Shown: positions 27,501 to 36,812, counted from the stretch's first letter. The stretch is 41,662 nucleotides of DNA from an uncultured Lachnospiraceae bacterium (GCA_947629525.1 CANREB010000019.1:1-41662), one strand, 5' to 3'. Program-made: numbers and translations. Notes: generated by a model from the sequence alone, not told the origin.

Positions 27501-27884
27501 ATGAAACTGGTAATCGGCGGATTTGCACAGGGAAAACTGGATTACGTTTTGGAACAAATAAAGCATGAAGATTATATGGTACTGGACGGGAAACTTGGCT
27601 GTGGCGAAGCACTTTCGGGAAAGCAGGTGATAGTCGATCACCTGCACCGTTTGATAAGGGAATGCCTTGAAAGCGGCATAGATCCCGAAGAAAAAATCTT
27701 TGATTTCGTGGAAAAACATCCCGGGTGCATCCTGATAAGCGATGAAATAGGAAACGGCATAGTTCCCGTGGACGGTTTTGAAAGAGAGTACAGGGAGCGG
27801 ACAGGCAGGCTTTTGATAAAGCTTGCGGCTTCGGCACAGGAGGTCGTGCGTGTGATATGCGGGATAGGACAGAAAATCAAATAG
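27501..27884 (+). CDS. Small CobU-like protein (P-loop, 127 residues)
   Basis: This short protein resembles CobU but is about 50 residues shorter. It opens MKLVIGGFAQGKLDYVLEQ, a P-loop in which the Ser/Thr after Lys is Leu. It retains the CobU C-terminal block SDEIGNGIVPVDGFEREYRE and then AQEVVRVICGIGQKIK. The middle part, with the IATxxxxDDE and guanylylated-His region, is missing. ATG 27501 has GGAG six bases upstream; ATG 27489 in the same frame is possible. I recall such small paralogues in other Lachnospiraceae cob operons, annotated as CobU, but know of no demonstrated function. Its 3' end overlaps cobC by 28 bases. Confidence 0.8.
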   Translation: MKLVIGGFAQGKLDYVLEQIKHEDYMVLDGKLGCGEALSGKQVIVDHLHRLIRECLESGIDPEEKIFDFVEKHPGCILISDEIGNGIVPVDGFEREYRERTGRLLIKLAASAQEVVRVICGIGQKIK

Positions 27885-28474
27885 AGTTTGTATTTATAAG
27901 ACATGCTGCGACAAAATCAAATAAAGAACACAGATATGTGGGAAAAACTGACGAACCTTTGAGCGGTGAGGGCATCGACACGCTTCTTGAATTAAAGCGC
28001 GGGGGGATTTACCCGAAAGCCGATATTGTGTTTTCAAGTCCCATGAAACGCTGTATCGAAACGGCAAGACTTATATATCCGCTGAACACCCCTATTGTTG
28101 TACCTGAGTGGAGAGAAATGGATTTTGGGGAATTTGAGGGGAAAAATTATGCGGATCTGAAAAGCGACAGACGATATCAGGAATGGATAGACAGTTACGC
28201 GTCGCTTCCCTTTCCGAATGGAGAAAGCCGTGAAGATTTTGCGCGGCGGTGTGATACGGGATTTCAAAAAATACTGGGATTAATGACACTGATGTCAGAA
28301 AAAGACAGACGTCGATCAAAAACAGTGTGCGCTGTCGTCCATGGCGGCACGATAATGGCTTTGCTCAGCCGATACGGAGACGGCGGATATTTTGACTATC
28401 AGGTTTCAAATTGTGAAGGATATCGATGTCTTGTGCAGAATGATGCACAGATAACGGACATCGAAAAAATATAG
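27857..28474 (+). CDS. cobC: Histidine phosphatase, probable alpha-ribazole phosphatase
   Basis: It probably removes phosphate from alpha-ribazole 5'-phosphate or adenosylcobalamin 5'-phosphate. It is a member of the phosphoglycerate-mutase-like family: catalytic His in IRHAATKSN near residue 15 (the usual RHG reads RHA), SSPMKRCIETA, acidic WREMDFGEFEG, NGESREDF and the second His in VVHGGTIMALL. The length of 205 residues fits. AGGAGG lies 13 bases upstream, rather far, inside the preceding gene, and ATG 27857 overlaps that gene by 28 bases. The family is broad, so the B12 role rests on location in the operon. Confidence 0.88.
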   Translation: MRDRTENQIEFVFIRHAATKSNKEHRYVGKTDEPLSGEGIDTLLELKRGGIYPKADIVFSSPMKRCIETARLIYPLNTPIVVPEWREMDFGEFEGKNYADLKSDRRYQEWIDSYASLPFPNGESREDFARRCDTGFQKILGLMTLMSEKDRRRSKTVCAVVHGGTIMALLSRYGDGGYFDYQVSNCEGYRCLVQNDAQITDIEKI

Positions 28475-28486
28475 ATCGGAGCGGTT

Positions 28487-29473
28487 ATGTATTATCATAT
28501 GGCGGCGTTCCTGATGGGGTTTATTATGGATATGCTTTTTGGGGATCCGTACTTTCTGCCGCATCCTGTGCGCCTTATAGGGAGACTGATATCGGGAGCG
28601 GAAGGACGCTTATTAAGAAAAAACGATGAATATGACGATAGTGTCAGGTTAAAAAAAGGAGTAGCGCTTGCGGTCATAGTGCCTGTTATCACAATGGCGG
28701 CAACGGCATTTTTGCTCTTAGGCGCATACGGCTGCCATCCTGTTTTGGGTATTGCGGTGGAGACTGTGATGACATATCAGATTTTGGCGGCAAAGTGTCT
28801 GAAAACAGAAAGCATGAAAGTGTATAAGTGCCTTAAGGACAAAAACATAAACGAGGCAAGGACGGCGCTTTCCATGATAGTAGGCAGAGATACACAAGCC
28901 CTGAATGAAGAGGGCATAATAAAAGCGGCTGTGGAAACGGTAGCCGAAAATACTTCGGACGGCGTGACAGCCCCCATGCTGTATACGGCACTGGGAGGAC
29001 CCGTACTGGGATTTTTTTATAAGGCAGTCAATACGATGGATTCCATGGTGGGGTACAAAAACGAGAAATATCTTTATTTTGGCAGGGCTGCCGCAAAACT
29101 TGACGACTTGGTAAATTATATTCCGTCAAGGATAAGCGCGTATCTTATGATAACAGCCGCATATATCGGAGGAGACGTTTTTTCTGGAAAGAGCGCCCGA
29201 TACATATATAAGAGGGACAGACACAATCATGCAAGCCCTAATTCCGCTCAGACGGAATCCGTATGTGCGGGGGCGCTTGGGGTGAGACTGGCAGGCGATG
29301 CAAGCTATTTCGGACATATTGTCAGGAAACCATATATAGGGGATGAACTTAGGAAAGCAGAGTATGAAGATATCAGGCGAGCAAACCGTCTGATGTATCT
29401 TACGGCATGGCTTGGCGAATTTATATGCCTTTGTCTGATGACGGCGGTATGTATGTTTTGCGAAAGGATGTGA
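28487..29473 (+). CDS. cbiB: Adenosylcobinamide-phosphate synthase
   Basis: CbiB is a membrane enzyme that attaches aminopropanol phosphate to adenosylcobyric acid. Hallmarks are FIMDMLFGDPYFLPHPVRLIG at the N-terminus, VGRDTQALNEEGIIKAAVET, ENTSDGVTAPMLYTALGGPV and DDLVNYIPSRISAYLM. Length is 328 residues with four to five hydrophobic helices. It lies 12 bases after cobC and 16 bases before cobD, whose product makes the aminopropanol phosphate it uses. Confidence 0.96.
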   Translation: MYYHMAAFLMGFIMDMLFGDPYFLPHPVRLIGRLISGAEGRLLRKNDEYDDSVRLKKGVALAVIVPVITMAATAFLLLGAYGCHPVLGIAVETVMTYQILAAKCLKTESMKVYKCLKDKNINEARTALSMIVGRDTQALNEEGIIKAAVETVAENTSDGVTAPMLYTALGGPVLGFFYKAVNTMDSMVGYKNEKYLYFGRAAAKLDDLVNYIPSRISAYLMITAAYIGGDVFSGKSARYIYKRDRHNHASPNSAQTESVCAGALGVRLAGDASYFGHIVRKPYIGDELRKAEYEDIRRANRLMYLTAWLGEFICLCLMTAVCMFCERM

Positions 29474-29489
29474 TTTGCAGGTGAGAGGT

Positions 29490-30509
29490 ATGCATGGCGG
29501 CGATATATACGGAAACCGCGTGCGCATTGACTTTTCGGTGAATGTAAATCCTTTGGGAACACCAAAGGAAGTGACAGCGGCTCTGCACAGCGCGGTGAAT
29601 ACAATCGCGGCATATCCCGACCCGGAAGCGCGGCAGTTAAAAGAAGCCGTAAGCCGTATGCTTTCAGTACCTAAAGAGCATATTGTTTTTGGCAACGGGG
29701 CTTCGGAACTTTTTATGGCGCTCGTCCATGCGATAAGACCCGAAAAGACCCTGATACCTGTGCCGTCTTTTTACGGATATGAGTATGCGGCACGGGCGTC
29801 GGGCAGAGATGTCGCGTATTATATGTTAAATCAGCAGACGGGATATCTGCCGCAGGATGATTTTTTGGAGGCGTTGGGAGATGATATTGATCTGCTTTTT
29901 ATCGCTAATCCCAATAATCCTACAGGGCAGCTTATGAGCAAAGAATACTTGAAGCGGCTGCTTGATATATGCAGGCAGAAGAAAATCGTAGTAGTACTTG
30001 ACGAATGTTTTATCGAATTTTGCGGCGCAGAGTATTCCATGATGACGGAAATCGGCGCGTATGACAATTTGCTTATCGTCCGCGCGTTTACCAAAATATT
30101 TGCAATACCCGGGGTGAGACTGGGATATCTGACAGGAAGCGATACATCCTTACTGGAGCGGATAAAGAGGCAGCTTCCCGAGTGGAATGTTTCCATATTT
30201 GCGCAGGCGGCAGGAAGTGCCTGTGCGGATATGGATGACTATATCAGAAAAACGGCTGCGTATGTACAAAAAGAACGGCAATTCCTTGAGGAACACCTTA
30301 TGCGGATAGGATTAAAAGTATTTCCGGGCAGGGCAAATTTTATCCTTGTTTACAGTGAGAAAGACCTGTATGAGAAGCTGCTCAAGTATGGGATATTGAT
30401 ACGGGACTGTGAAAATTTCAGAGGACTGTCCAAGGGATTTTACAGGATTGCTGTGAAGGACAGGCACGACAACGAAAAATTACTAAAAGCGCTGCGGGGG
30501 TCAATATGA
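29490..30509 (+). CDS. cobD: Threonine-phosphate decarboxylase
   Basis: This PLP enzyme makes (R)-1-amino-2-propanol phosphate from threonine phosphate. It belongs to the class I/II aminotransferase fold and resembles HisC. It starts MHGGDIYGNRVRIDFSVNVN, typical of CobD, and shows NPNNPTGQL, VVLDECFIEF and AFTKIFAIPGVRLGYL with the Schiff-base Lys. I chose ATG 29490 since homologues start at this His-Gly-Gly and AGGTG lies 6 bases before; TTG 29475 and GTG 29481 are in frame upstream. HisC is the main alternative, but location right after cbiB favours CobD. It overlaps cbiC by four bases. Confidence 0.9.
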   Translation: MHGGDIYGNRVRIDFSVNVNPLGTPKEVTAALHSAVNTIAAYPDPEARQLKEAVSRMLSVPKEHIVFGNGASELFMALVHAIRPEKTLIPVPSFYGYEYAARASGRDVAYYMLNQQTGYLPQDDFLEALGDDIDLLFIANPNNPTGQLMSKEYLKRLLDICRQKKIVVVLDECFIEFCGAEYSMMTEIGAYDNLLIVRAFTKIFAIPGVRLGYLTGSDTSLLERIKRQLPEWNVSIFAQAAGSACADMDDYIRKTAAYVQKERQFLEEHLMRIGLKVFPGRANFILVYSEKDLYEKLLKYGILIRDCENFRGLSKGFYRIAVKDRHDNEKLLKALRGSI

Positions 30510-31147
30510 AAAATATAGAACATTTACTGCCGGAAGAGATAGAAAAGAGGAGTTTTCAGATAATTGCCGACGAACTGGACAAAAGGGGCATCCGTCTTCC
30601 AAAAACTCAGGAGATGATAACGAAAAGAGTGATACATACAACAGCGGATTTTGAATATACGCAGACATTATGTTATTCAAATGATGCCGTGGCGTCAGCA
30701 AAAAATCTGATATTAAATGGCGCCGACATCGTCACCGATACGAATATGGCGCTTGCGGGGATAAACAAAAAGGCGCTTGCCAAATTCGGAGGAAAAGCAC
30801 ACTGCTTTATGGCAGACGACGAGACGGCGCGCCTTGCGAAGGAGCGAAAAACGACACGTGCCGCCGTCAGTATGGAGATGGCGGCAAAAATCGACAAGCC
30901 TGTCATTTTTGCGATAGGCAATGCGCCGACAGCGTTGATACAATTGTATGAGATGATGCAGGGAGGCATTTGGAAGCCGATGTTTGTCATCGGAGTTCCC
31001 GTAGGTTTTGTAAATGTGGAGGCGGCAAAAGAACTTATTCTGCAGACAGATGTGCCGTATATCATAAACCGCGGAAGAAAAGGCGGAAGCAATGTAGCCG
31101 CCGCTATATGCAATGCCATTTTGTACGAACTGGAAAGGGAAGCGTAA
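30506..31147 (+). CDS. cbiC: Cobalt-precorrin-8X methylmutase
   Basis: CbiC moves the C11 methyl to C12, giving cobyrinic acid. The catalytic His44 is in VIHTTADFEYTQ. Other family marks are GADIVTDTNMALAGINK, ERKTTRAAVSMEMAA, IGNAPTAL and VGVPVGFVNVEAAKE. The 213-residue length is normal. It overlaps cobD by four bases and precedes cbiD by three bases. Confidence 0.97.
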   Translation: MKNIEHLLPEEIEKRSFQIIADELDKRGIRLPKTQEMITKRVIHTTADFEYTQTLCYSNDAVASAKNLILNGADIVTDTNMALAGINKKALAKFGGKAHCFMADDETARLAKERKTTRAAVSMEMAAKIDKPVIFAIGNAPTALIQLYEMMQGGIWKPMFVIGVPVGFVNVEAAKELILQTDVPYIINRGRKGGSNVAAAICNAILYELEREA

Positions 31148-31150
31148 ACG

Positions 31151-32242
31151 ATGCGTTACGGATTTACTACAGGAAGCTGCGCGGCCGCCGCGGCAAAAGC
31201 CGCCGCGTATATGCTGCTTATGGGAAAAGAGAAAACAGATATCACCATAGAGACGCCGAAAGGGATTTTGTATACGGCAAAGCTTACAGGCATTGAGCGC
31301 AGAGAACGGGAAGTCGTCTGTGCGGTGGAGAAGGACGGCGGCGACGATCCGGACGTGACGACGGGGCTTCTGATATATGCAAAGGTTTCTTTTGGCGAAA
31401 GCACAAAGCAGGAAATAAAGATCGAAGGCGGTAAAGGCGTAGGGCGCGTTACGGGACCGGGGCTTGACCAGCCCGAAGGGAGCGCGGCTATAAACCATGT
31501 ACCAAGAGAGATGATAGAAAGAGAAGTGCTTCAGGTATGCGGATTTGCGGATTACAAAGGGAGCTTGAATGTTGAGATCTTTGTGCCCGGGGGCGAGAAA
31601 GCGGCAGAGCAGACTTTCAATCCGCGGCTTGGCATAGTCGGCGGCATTTCCATACTCGGTACAAGCGGTATCGTGGAGCCTATGAGCACTCAGGCGGTAC
31701 TTGACACGATAAGAGTGGAGATGAACCGCAAGAGAGCACAGGGGTATGACCGTGTGGCTGTCTCTTTGGGCAATTACGGTCTTGATTTTATGAAAAAAAC
31801 ATATGGGTACAATCTTGATAAAAGCGTCAAGTGCAGCAATTTCGTCGGTGCCGCCGTTGACATCGCAATCGATATGGGATTTAAGGCGATGCTGCTTACA
31901 GGGCATATCGGTAAACTTATAAAAGTGGCGGGCGGTATCATGAATACCCACTCGAAAGAGGCAGACTGCAGGATGGAGCTGCTTGCCGCTTTTGCGGTCA
32001 GGTTTGGCGTAGAGCAGGATAAAGTACGGCGGATATTGGGATGCGCGACTACGCAGGAAGCGCTTTTTATTTTGGAAGAGTCGGGAAAGCGGCAGGAAGT
32101 GATGGATTTTTGCATGGAGAGAATTTGTTATTATCTTGGGAAAAGGGCAAAAGGAAGGCTTCAGGTGGACTGCATAATATATGACAATGATTTTGGAGAA
32201 TTGGCAAAGAGCAGGGGGGCGGATAAATGGTTTACTTTGTAG
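31151..32242 (+). CDS. cbiD: Cobalt-precorrin-5B C1-methyltransferase
   Basis: CbiD methylates C1 in the anaerobic pathway. The start MRYGFTTGSCAAAAAKAA is diagnostic. Further marks are KDGGDDPDVTTGLLIYAKV, GKGVGRVTGPGLDQPEGSAA, INHVPREMI and GGISILGTSGIVEPMS. Length is 363 residues. Its last 16 bases overlap cbiF. Confidence 0.97.
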   Translation: MRYGFTTGSCAAAAAKAAAYMLLMGKEKTDITIETPKGILYTAKLTGIERREREVVCAVEKDGGDDPDVTTGLLIYAKVSFGESTKQEIKIEGGKGVGRVTGPGLDQPEGSAAINHVPREMIEREVLQVCGFADYKGSLNVEIFVPGGEKAAEQTFNPRLGIVGGISILGTSGIVEPMSTQAVLDTIRVEMNRKRAQGYDRVAVSLGNYGLDFMKKTYGYNLDKSVKCSNFVGAAVDIAIDMGFKAMLLTGHIGKLIKVAGGIMNTHSKEADCRMELLAAFAVRFGVEQDKVRRILGCATTQEALFILEESGKRQEVMDFCMERICYYLGKRAKGRLQVDCIIYDNDFGELAKSRGADKWFTL

Positions 32243-32994
32243 GTGCGGGAACAGGTGCGCCCGACCTGATAACAGTCAGGGGAATGAGGCTGATACAGCA
32301 TGCCGACATCATCATATACGCGGGTTCTCTGGTAAACCCCGAACTTTTGCGGTATGCGGGGGAAAAATGTGAGATTTACGACAGCTCAAAACTGATTTTG
32401 GATGAAGTGATAGAAATTATGCAAAAGGCAGAGTCCAATGGCATGACGACAGTCAGGCTTCACACGGGCGACCCCAGTATTTACGGGGCGGTCAGGGAAC
32501 AGATGGATGAGCTTGACAGACTAAGGATCGCATATGAGAGCTGTCCCGGCGTAAGCGCATGCTTTGGAGCGGCGGCATCGCTCAATCTCGAATATACGCT
32601 GCCCGATATTTCACAGTCACTTATCATTACGAGAATGGAAGGGAAAACAGGCGTACCGCCCCGTGAAAGCATTGAAAGCTTTGCCGCACACCACACGTCG
32701 ATGGCTGTATATCTGAGTACGGGAATGCTGGATGAGTTAAGCAAAAGACTCATCCGCGGCGGTTATGATAAAGAAACGCCCGCGGCAATCGTGTATAAGG
32801 CAACATGGCATGAGGAGGAAGCATATATATGCACTGTGGCGTCTCTATGTGAAACCGCAAAAAAACATGGCATCACAAAGACGGCTATAGTGTTGGTGGG
32901 CGATGTTATAACACATCAAAAATACGCAAAGTCAAGATTGTACGCTTCTGATTTTTCAACGGAATTTAGAAAAGCAAAGGACAAGGGGCAATGA
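32227..32994 (+). CDS. cbiF: Cobalt-precorrin-4 C11-methyltransferase
   Basis: CbiF is an SAM-dependent tetrapyrrole methylase of 255 residues. It begins MVYFVGAGTGAPDLITVRG, has the AGSLVNPELL segment that separates CbiF from its relatives, then RLHTGDPSIYGAVREQM, SCPGVSACFGAAA and the GDVI motif near the end. It overlaps cbiD by 16 bases and cbiG by four. Confidence 0.96.
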   Translation: MVYFVGAGTGAPDLITVRGMRLIQHADIIIYAGSLVNPELLRYAGEKCEIYDSSKLILDEVIEIMQKAESNGMTTVRLHTGDPSIYGAVREQMDELDRLRIAYESCPGVSACFGAAASLNLEYTLPDISQSLIITRMEGKTGVPPRESIESFAAHHTSMAVYLSTGMLDELSKRLIRGGYDKETPAAIVYKATWHEEEAYICTVASLCETAKKHGITKTAIVLVGDVITHQKYAKSRLYASDFSTEFRKAKDKGQ

Positions 32995-34052
32995 ATATAA
33001 GCGTTATAAGTTTCACGCAAAACGGCATCAGGCTTTCGGAAAAACTGGCTGATATACGAAAAGACGTAATACTGTATACAAAATGCAGCGCGGGGGAAAA
33101 GTATGAGACGGCACATTCTGTCACATATGCCCGGCAGAGTGTGAAAGAATGGGCGCAGGAAGAGATGAAGAAGGGAAACGCCCTGCTTTTCATAGGAGCA
33201 TGCGGCATCGCTGTCAGGGCGATAGCGCCGTATATTTCGGACAAACTTTATGACAGTCCTGTCATTGTTGCGGATGAAACGGGAAAGTATGTTATCCCGA
33301 TTTTGTCGGGACATATTGGCGGAGCAAACAGGATTGCCGTTGAGCTTGCGGACGTCTTGGGCGCACAGCCCGTTATCACCACGGCGACTGACATCAACCA
33401 TAGATTTGCGGTGGATCTGTTTGCAAAGAAAAATAATTTTATGATTTCAAATAAAGATGGTATAGCAAAAGTTTCGGCAAAGGCGCTTACAGGGCAGGAT
33501 ATTACGATATCCGTCGAGACAGGACATATCGATGAAAACTGCAGGCGGCACGCCGGAGTAAATATCATACCTTATCCGCCTGACAGGTATGTCGATGTGA
33601 TAGTCACGGGAGAAGACACAAAATCTGACGCGGCGCTGCTGCTTAGACCGAAGGAATACGCAGTGGGAATAGGGTGCAAAAAAGGCAAAGAAACGGAAAA
33701 AATAGAAGAGTTCATAAAGCGCTGTGAAGATGAGGCGGGAATTTTGGAAGAACAGCTTTTTGCGCTTGCGTCTGTTGACCTGAAAAAAGACGAACAGGGA
33801 CTTTTGACGTGGAGCAGAAAGCATAATATCCCTTTTTTGACATATACGGCGCAGCAGCTTCGCAGTGTGGAGGGCGAATTTGAACCGTCCCCTTTTGTGC
33901 TTGAAAAAACGGGCGTTGACAATGTATGTGAACGGGCGGCGATGAAAGCGTGTGAACCGTTTGGAAGGCTTATCTATGGAAAACACGCACAGGACGGAAT
34001 GACTATAGCGATAGCAAAGAGAAAATGGAGCGTAACGTTTGATGAAGAATAA
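32991..34052 (+). CDS. cbiG: Cobalt-precorrin-5A hydrolase
   Basis: CbiG opens the delta-lactone of cobalt-precorrin-5A and releases acetaldehyde, an anaerobic-pathway step. At 353 residues it has an N-terminal region (about 40-130) with FIGACGIAVRAIAPYISDK and PILSGHIGGANRIAVELAD, a middle part with TTATDINHRFAVDLFAKKN and a C-terminal CobE-like part starting AVGIGCKKGKETEKIEEF and ending CERAAMKAC. It overlaps the genes on both sides (four bases with cbiF, 11 with cbiH). Confidence 0.95.
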   Translation: MNISVISFTQNGIRLSEKLADIRKDVILYTKCSAGEKYETAHSVTYARQSVKEWAQEEMKKGNALLFIGACGIAVRAIAPYISDKLYDSPVIVADETGKYVIPILSGHIGGANRIAVELADVLGAQPVITTATDINHRFAVDLFAKKNNFMISNKDGIAKVSAKALTGQDITISVETGHIDENCRRHAGVNIIPYPPDRYVDVIVTGEDTKSDAALLLRPKEYAVGIGCKKGKETEKIEEFIKRCEDEAGILEEQLFALASVDLKKDEQGLLTWSRKHNIPFLTYTAQQLRSVEGEFEPSPFVLEKTGVDNVCERAAMKACEPFGRLIYGKHAQDGMTIAIAKRKWSVTFDEE

Positions 34053-34803
34053 GATTTATATCGTAGGGATAGGAGCGGGCGATGAAGAGATGATGACTGC
34101 GCAGGCGCTCAGGGTTTTGGAAGATGCGGATGTCATCATAGGTTATACTGTCTATATCGATCTGCTGCGCAGGCGCTTTGAGGGTAAGGAAATGATATCC
34201 ACCCCGATGCGCCATGAGACAAAACGATGCAGGATATGTTTTGAAGAAGCTGTGAAAGGTAAAAAGGCAGCTTTGGTATGCAGCGGCGACGCAGGGGTAT
34301 ACGGTCTGGCGTCGCTGATGTATGAGATGGAAAAAGAATATCCCGAGACAGAACTTGAAGTTATCCCGGGCGTCACGGCGGCATGCAGCGGTGCGGCAGT
34401 TTTGGGAGCGCCTGTAAATCATGATTTCTGTGTCATAAGTCTGAGCGATATCCTGACGCCATGGGAAAAAATAGAAAAACGGCTTATCGCCGCGGCGGAG
34501 GGAGATTTTGCCATCGCTGTCTATAATCCCTCAAGCCGCAGGCGCAAAGACTATCTGATGAAAGCATGCGATATCCTGCTTGGATATATAGAAGAGGACA
34601 GGGCATGCGGATATGTCGAAAACATCGGAAGAACAGGTACAAAAGCCGTGACCTGCACGTTAAAGGAGCTGCGGGATGCCGATGTAAATATGTTTACGAC
34701 AGTGTTCATAGGAAATTCGGAGTCTGAGATAATAAACGGAAGGCTGATAACGAAACGGGGGTATCAAATTGAAAAAGATACTGATATTTGCGGGGACGAC
34801 TGA
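34042..34803 (+). CDS. cbiH: Cobalt-precorrin-3 C17-methyltransferase
   Basis: CbiH methylates C17 and drives ring contraction. The 253-residue SAM-dependent methylase begins MKNKIYIVGIGAGDEEMMTA and has DVIIGYTVYIDLL, VCSGDAGVYGLASLMYEM, VIPGVTAACSGAAVLGAPV, NHDFCVISLSDILTPW and VYNPSSRRRKDYL, all standard for CbiH/CobJ. ATG 34042 is preferred over the TTG three bases upstream. The start overlaps cbiG by 11 bases, and the 3' end overlaps the fusion gene by 35. Confidence 0.96.
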   Translation: MKNKIYIVGIGAGDEEMMTAQALRVLEDADVIIGYTVYIDLLRRRFEGKEMISTPMRHETKRCRICFEEAVKGKKAALVCSGDAGVYGLASLMYEMEKEYPETELEVIPGVTAACSGAAVLGAPVNHDFCVISLSDILTPWEKIEKRLIAAAEGDFAIAVYNPSSRRRKDYLMKACDILLGYIEEDRACGYVENIGRTGTKAVTCTLKELRDADVNMFTTVFIGNSESEIINGRLITKRGYQIEKDTDICGDD

Positions 34804-36811
34804 AGGACGGAAACTGTCGGAATGTTTATCGGCGGCACAGATAGAACACACATTGTGCGTAGCTACACAGTACGGAGAAACTGCTTTAAACGGGCATACG
34901 TCCGCGACAGTGCACAGAGGCAGGATGAAACGCGACGAGATGGCGGAATATATCCGCAAAGGCGGCTTTGCGGCAGTAGTGGACGCTACGCATCCCTATG
35001 CCGTAGAGACGACTGAAAATATCAGGGCGGCAATGCAGGGGCTTGAAATTCCATACCTGCGTTTAAAACGCGAAACGGACAGCAGAGGAGAAACAGAAGG
35101 GAAGATATATCATTTTGACACCATGGAAGCATGCGCCAAGGCGCTTGAAAAAACAGACGGCAATATACTGCTTACTGTCGGGAGCAAAAACCTGAATATT
35201 TTTTGTGCATCGGAAGAAGTAAAAAACAGGCTGTATGTAAGGACACTGCCGTCCGTGGAAAGCATAACGATGTGTCTTGAACAGGGTATCAAAGGTAGCA
35301 ATATTCTCGCGCTGCAGGGACCGTTTACGGTGGAAATGAATGAGGCTGTTATACGCCAGTACCGTATCGGATGTCTTGTGACTAAGGAAAGCGGCAGTGT
35401 CGGCGGATATCAGGCAAAGCTCGAGGCGGCGCAGAGAACGGATATTCCCGTTTTCGCAGTCGGAAACAGTAAGGAAGATACAGGCTTTTCGTTTGGTGAG
35501 GTCTGCCGCATGATAGGAGATATATGCGGAACGGCTGTAAAGCTTCAGGACAGGATCGAGATCGTGCTTGCGGGCGTGGGAATGGGAGATAAAAGCAGCC
35601 TGACAAGAGAAGTGCAGTGCGCTGTCGAAAGCGCCGATGTGATATTCGGAGCTGAGCGCATGATTGCGCAGTATCGACCGAGAATAGAAAAAAAGCCATA
35701 TTACAAGGCGGAACAGATCATTCCCTACATTCACAAAATGCAGGAAAACCTTACATCGGCAGGCGGAAAAGTCGTAGTGCTTTTTTCGGGAGACACCGGA
35801 TTTTACAGCGGATGCAGGGCTTTGTACGAAGCACTGAGGACAGAGATAAATCTTGGCAGACTAAACGCCTTTGTACATATTATGCCGGGAATTTCTTCAA
35901 TCGCTTATCTTGCCGCCTGTATCGGGGAAAGCTATCAGGACGCGGCTGTTTACAGTATGCATGAAAAGAAACTTTCCGGTATAGCGAACAGGATAAGGAA
36001 ATCAGAGAAAAATTTCCTGCTGATGTCGGGAGCGGAGGATGTGAGGGAACTCGGCAAAGCTCTTTTGGAGGCGCAAATGTACAAGTGCGGTATTTTGGCA
36101 GGATATATGCTGTCATATCCCGAACAGCGGATAATGCCGCTGACGCCGGAAGAATGCTGCAATATAACTGAGGAAGGGCTGTATACCTGTTTTGTCAGAA
36201 ATCCGTATGCAAATCGCAGGAAGCTTACTCATGGAAAAGCGGATGCGGATTTTATAAGGGAAGATGTCCCGATGACGAAAGAAGAAGTGCGCGAAGTCAG
36301 CATATGCAAGCTTAAACTGTATGAAGATGCCGTCGTGTATGACATTGGAAGCGGAACAGGTTCAATTGCGGCAGAAATAGCGGGACTGTCCGATGATATT
36401 CAGGTGTATGCGATAGAGCGCAAAGCGGAAGCCGCAAGCCTTATAGAGAAAAATAAAAAAAAGTTCTGTCTCGAAAATATCACCGTCGTTGCTGCCGAAG
36501 CGCCGGACGGCATTGAAGGACTGCCTGTTCCGACGCATGCTTTCATAGGAGGGAGCGGCGGCAGGCTGAAAGAGATACTGTCTGCCCTGTACGGTATAAA
36601 TTCCGAAATGCGCATAGTCATAAACGCCGTCAGCATGGAAACGATATGCGAGATAAAAGAAATCCTGCATTACTATCCGATACAAAATGAAGATATCGTG
36701 CAGATGCAGATAAGCAGGGCGAAAAGAGCGGGCGGACATCGCCTGATGCTTGCGGAAAATCCTGTTTGGATATGCGCTTTTGATTTTTGCCCGAAAGGCG
36801 GAGGAAAATAA
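34769..36811 (+). CDS. CbiJ-CbiE-CbiT fusion: precorrin-6A reductase plus precorrin-6B methyltransferase/decarboxylase
   Basis: Three enzymes in one 680-residue chain. Residues about 1-255 are CbiJ/CobK (ILIFAGTTEGRKLSECL, VVDATHPYAVETTENI, LALQGPFTVEMNEA, TKESGSVGGYQAKLEAA), the reductase of cobalt-precorrin-6A. About 263-465 are CbiE (IVLAGVGMGDKSSLTREV, LFSGDTGFYSGC, MPGISSIAYLAA), the C5/C15 methylase. About 490-680 are CbiT (DIGSGTGSIAAEIA from residue 525, IGGSGGRLKEIL), the C15 methylase and decarboxylase. CbiE-CbiT fusions (CobL) are common; adding CbiJ at the front is less so. The start is TTG 34769 with GGGGG seven bases upstream, overlapping cbiH by 35 bases. No frame break is seen. 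Confidence 0.94.
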   Translation: MKKILIFAGTTEGRKLSECLSAAQIEHTLCVATQYGETALNGHTSATVHRGRMKRDEMAEYIRKGGFAAVVDATHPYAVETTENIRAAMQGLEIPYLRLKRETDSRGETEGKIYHFDTMEACAKALEKTDGNILLTVGSKNLNIFCASEEVKNRLYVRTLPSVESITMCLEQGIKGSNILALQGPFTVEMNEAVIRQYRIGCLVTKESGSVGGYQAKLEAAQRTDIPVFAVGNSKEDTGFSFGEVCRMIGDICGTAVKLQDRIEIVLAGVGMGDKSSLTREVQCAVESADVIFGAERMIAQYRPRIEKKPYYKAEQIIPYIHKMQENLTSAGGKVVVLFSGDTGFYSGCRALYEALRTEINLGRLNAFVHIMPGISSIAYLAACIGESYQDAAVYSMHEKKLSGIANRIRKSEKNFLLMSGAEDVRELGKALLEAQMYKCGILAGYMLSYPEQRIMPLTPEECCNITEEGLYTCFVRNPYANRRKLTHGKADADFIREDVPMTKEEVREVSICKLKLYEDAVVYDIGSGTGSIAAEIAGLSDDIQVYAIERKAEAASLIEKNKKKFCLENITVVAAEAPDGIEGLPVPTHAFIGGSGGRLKEILSALYGINSEMRIVINAVSMETICEIKEILHYYPIQNEDIVQMQISRAKRAGGHRLMLAENPVWICAFDFCPKGGGK

Positions 36812-36812
36812 G

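Noticed and set aside
30713..31951. 412-residue open frame on the minus strand
   Set aside because: It is antisense to cbiC and cbiD, which are unmistakable. Its translation is rich in His, Arg, Cys and Phe with no motif, as in other shadow frames here.
34769..36811. Possible frameshift or missing stop between cbiJ, cbiE and cbiT
   Set aside because: The linkers read cleanly in one frame, and all three domains start and end with their expected motifs, so a true fusion is simpler.
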